A DNA stretch of 43,231 nt from Selenomonadaceae bacterium (GTDB lineage: Bacteria; Bacillota; Negativicutes; Selenomonadales; Selenomonadaceae), in contig JAEEGN010000069.1 of the NCBI GenBank assembly GCA_016280345.1, positions 1 to 43,231 of the forward strand. The letters are read 5' to 3'. The stretch's first letter is position 1; each line of letters begins with the position of its first letter. Below, in pieces: positions 42,412 to 43,231 of this stretch. The notes beneath the pieces were generated by a model, which was given only the letters and a program-made list of their open reading frames with translations, did no database searches and was not told where the DNA came from. The position numbers and the translations under genes are program-made.

Positions 42412-43231
42412 TCATTCGCCTTTTCGCCCGTGGTAGAGGCACCAAGGCTCTTCTGCCATGTAATCACCCTCGTGATAGAACGCTGCCCGGGCCCGGCAGC
42501 CACCGCAAATTCCCTTGAAATCGCAAGTTCCGCAGCCGCCTTTGTAATTCAGGGAACGAAGCTGCCGGAAGACCTCGCTGGTCTGCCAAATCACGTCGAA
42601 TGGCTTCTCCCGCACGTCGCCCGCCTCGATATTGAGATAGGCGCAGGGCTGTACCTTGCCCCGGGGGCTGATGATGCAATAGGCCAGCCCCGCCAGGCAT
42701 CCACGGCGGAAGCGTGTTTTCATCCCCATCAAAGAGGCGATACGGAGAAACTGTGGCGCACAAGTCGGCTTGAGTTCGATATCCACGGTCTGTTGTTTTC
42801 GCATAATGCGGGAAAGCGCCGCTTCGTAACCCTCGGCCCGGAGTGCCTCCTGCTCGAGGGTGGCCGCCCGGCCCGTTGGCACGAGAAAGAAGAAATGGTG
42901 CGCCGCTGCCCCTCTGGCCACAGCGAAATCCGTTATGGCCTCAAGCTCGCTCTCATTCCAGTCCATGACGGTCGTATGGATCTGGAAGGGGAGGCCTGCG
43001 GCGCGGCAATTCTCCATGCCGCGTACGGCCCCTTCCCAGGCGCCGGCCTCGCCTCGAAGACGGTCGTGCTTGGCCGCGTCGAGGGAATCGAGGGAGATGC
43101 CCATGCCCATCGCGCCGGCGTCTTTTAAAGCCGACGCCAGCGACGACGTGATCAAGGTGCCGTTCGTGCCGAAGACCGGGCGAAGGCCCCGGGCAGTCGC
43201 GTACCGCACCAGATGGAGAATATCCGGACGC
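42412..43231 (-). CDS. Radical SAM/SPASM protein, NirJ/AhbC/AhbD type (N-terminus missing)
   Basis: The frame runs off the right edge (273 codons visible), and the N-terminal CxxxCxxC is outside the window. Visible are TNGTLI, GISLDSLDAAKHD and HTTVMDWN of the radical SAM barrel. The C-terminal SPASM-like cysteines follow (PTCAPQF; RGCLAGLAYCIISPRGKVQPCAYL; GGCGTCDFKGICGGCRARA; ending EEPWCLYHG). This pattern is that of NirJ/AhbC/AhbD enzymes acting on sirohaem or iron-coproporphyrin. Which one cannot be told without the N-terminus or neighbours. Confidence 0.8.
   Translation of the reverse strand, partial: RPDILHLVRYATARGLRPVFGTNGTLITSSLASALKDAGAMGMGISLDSLDAAKHDRLRGEAGAWEGAVRGMENCRAAGLPFQIHTTVMDWNESELEAITDFAVARGAAAHHFFFLVPTGRAATLEQEALRAEGYEAALSRIMRKQQTVDIELKPTCAPQFLRIASLMGMKTRFRRGCLAGLAYCIISPRGKVQPCAYLNIEAGDVREKPFDVIWQTSEVFRQLRSLNYKGGCGTCDFKGICGGCRARAAFYHEGDYMAEEPWCLYHGRKGE

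Noticed and set aside
1-43231. CRISPR arrays, insertion sequences, prophage or integration sites
   Set aside because: No regularly spaced repeats, transposase, integrase or flanking direct repeats were seen; the tRNA-Arg has no repeated 3' end nearby.

Overview
The window reads as chromosomal DNA of a diderm, lipopolysaccharide-making Firmicute of the class Negativicutes (a Selenomonas/Mitsuokella/Megasphaera-type organism). Three observations support this. The gene set is a full Gram-negative LPS/Kdo/Lpt block with a WaaA-LpxK fusion. Signalling and housekeeping genes are Firmicute-like (LytTR/HK10 pair, TmcAL, DUF6033-like proteins). Strong GGAGG ribosome binding sites occur in front of nearly every gene. 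GC content is high. The genus is inference. Nearly all of the window is coding; I see no IS element, prophage, CRISPR array or rRNA, and one tRNA.

Layout. 1-2.4 kb: clpB, 3' end cut by the window edge. 2.5-11.3 kb: a signalling island. Leftward it has a REC-GGDEF response regulator and an odd protein combining a dead condensation domain with a cyclic-nucleotide-binding-like domain. Rightward it has a stand-alone HPt protein and two hybrid histidine kinases. 11.4-27.5 kb: one long rightward envelope operon, lpxB-msbA-waaA/lpxK-kdsB-kdsA-kdsD-kdsC-lpxL1-lpxL2-lptC-lptA-lptB-lptF/G-DUF3084-RuvC-like-dCMP deaminase, closed by a strong terminator. Together these genes make Kdo, finish and acylate lipid A, flip it and export it.

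27.5-31.1 kb: a small membrane protein, tRNA-Arg(ACG), a LytTR regulator with its HK10-type sensor kinase, and a thioredoxin-fold lipoprotein without the CxxC. 31.3-34.2 kb: a four-gene operon of three diverged paralogues (DUF6033-like) followed by a protein resembling only the C-terminal part of the flagellar cap protein FliD. 34.2-36.8 kb: panS-like transporter, panC and panD behind a promoter, a roughly 110-nt structured leader and an intrinsic terminator, which together look like an attenuator or riboswitch.

36.8-43.2 kb: nitroreductase, a DUF6765-like protein, a membrane-anchored coiled-coil protein, tmcAL with a structured leader, a zinc-ribbon membrane protein, UDP-galactopyranose mutase (glf) and the C-terminal part of a radical SAM/SPASM protein of the NirJ/AhbD type. 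The strongest candidates for undescribed biology are the condensation/cNMP-like protein in the c-di-GMP island, the DUF6033-like triplet with the FliD-C-like protein, and the pan leader.
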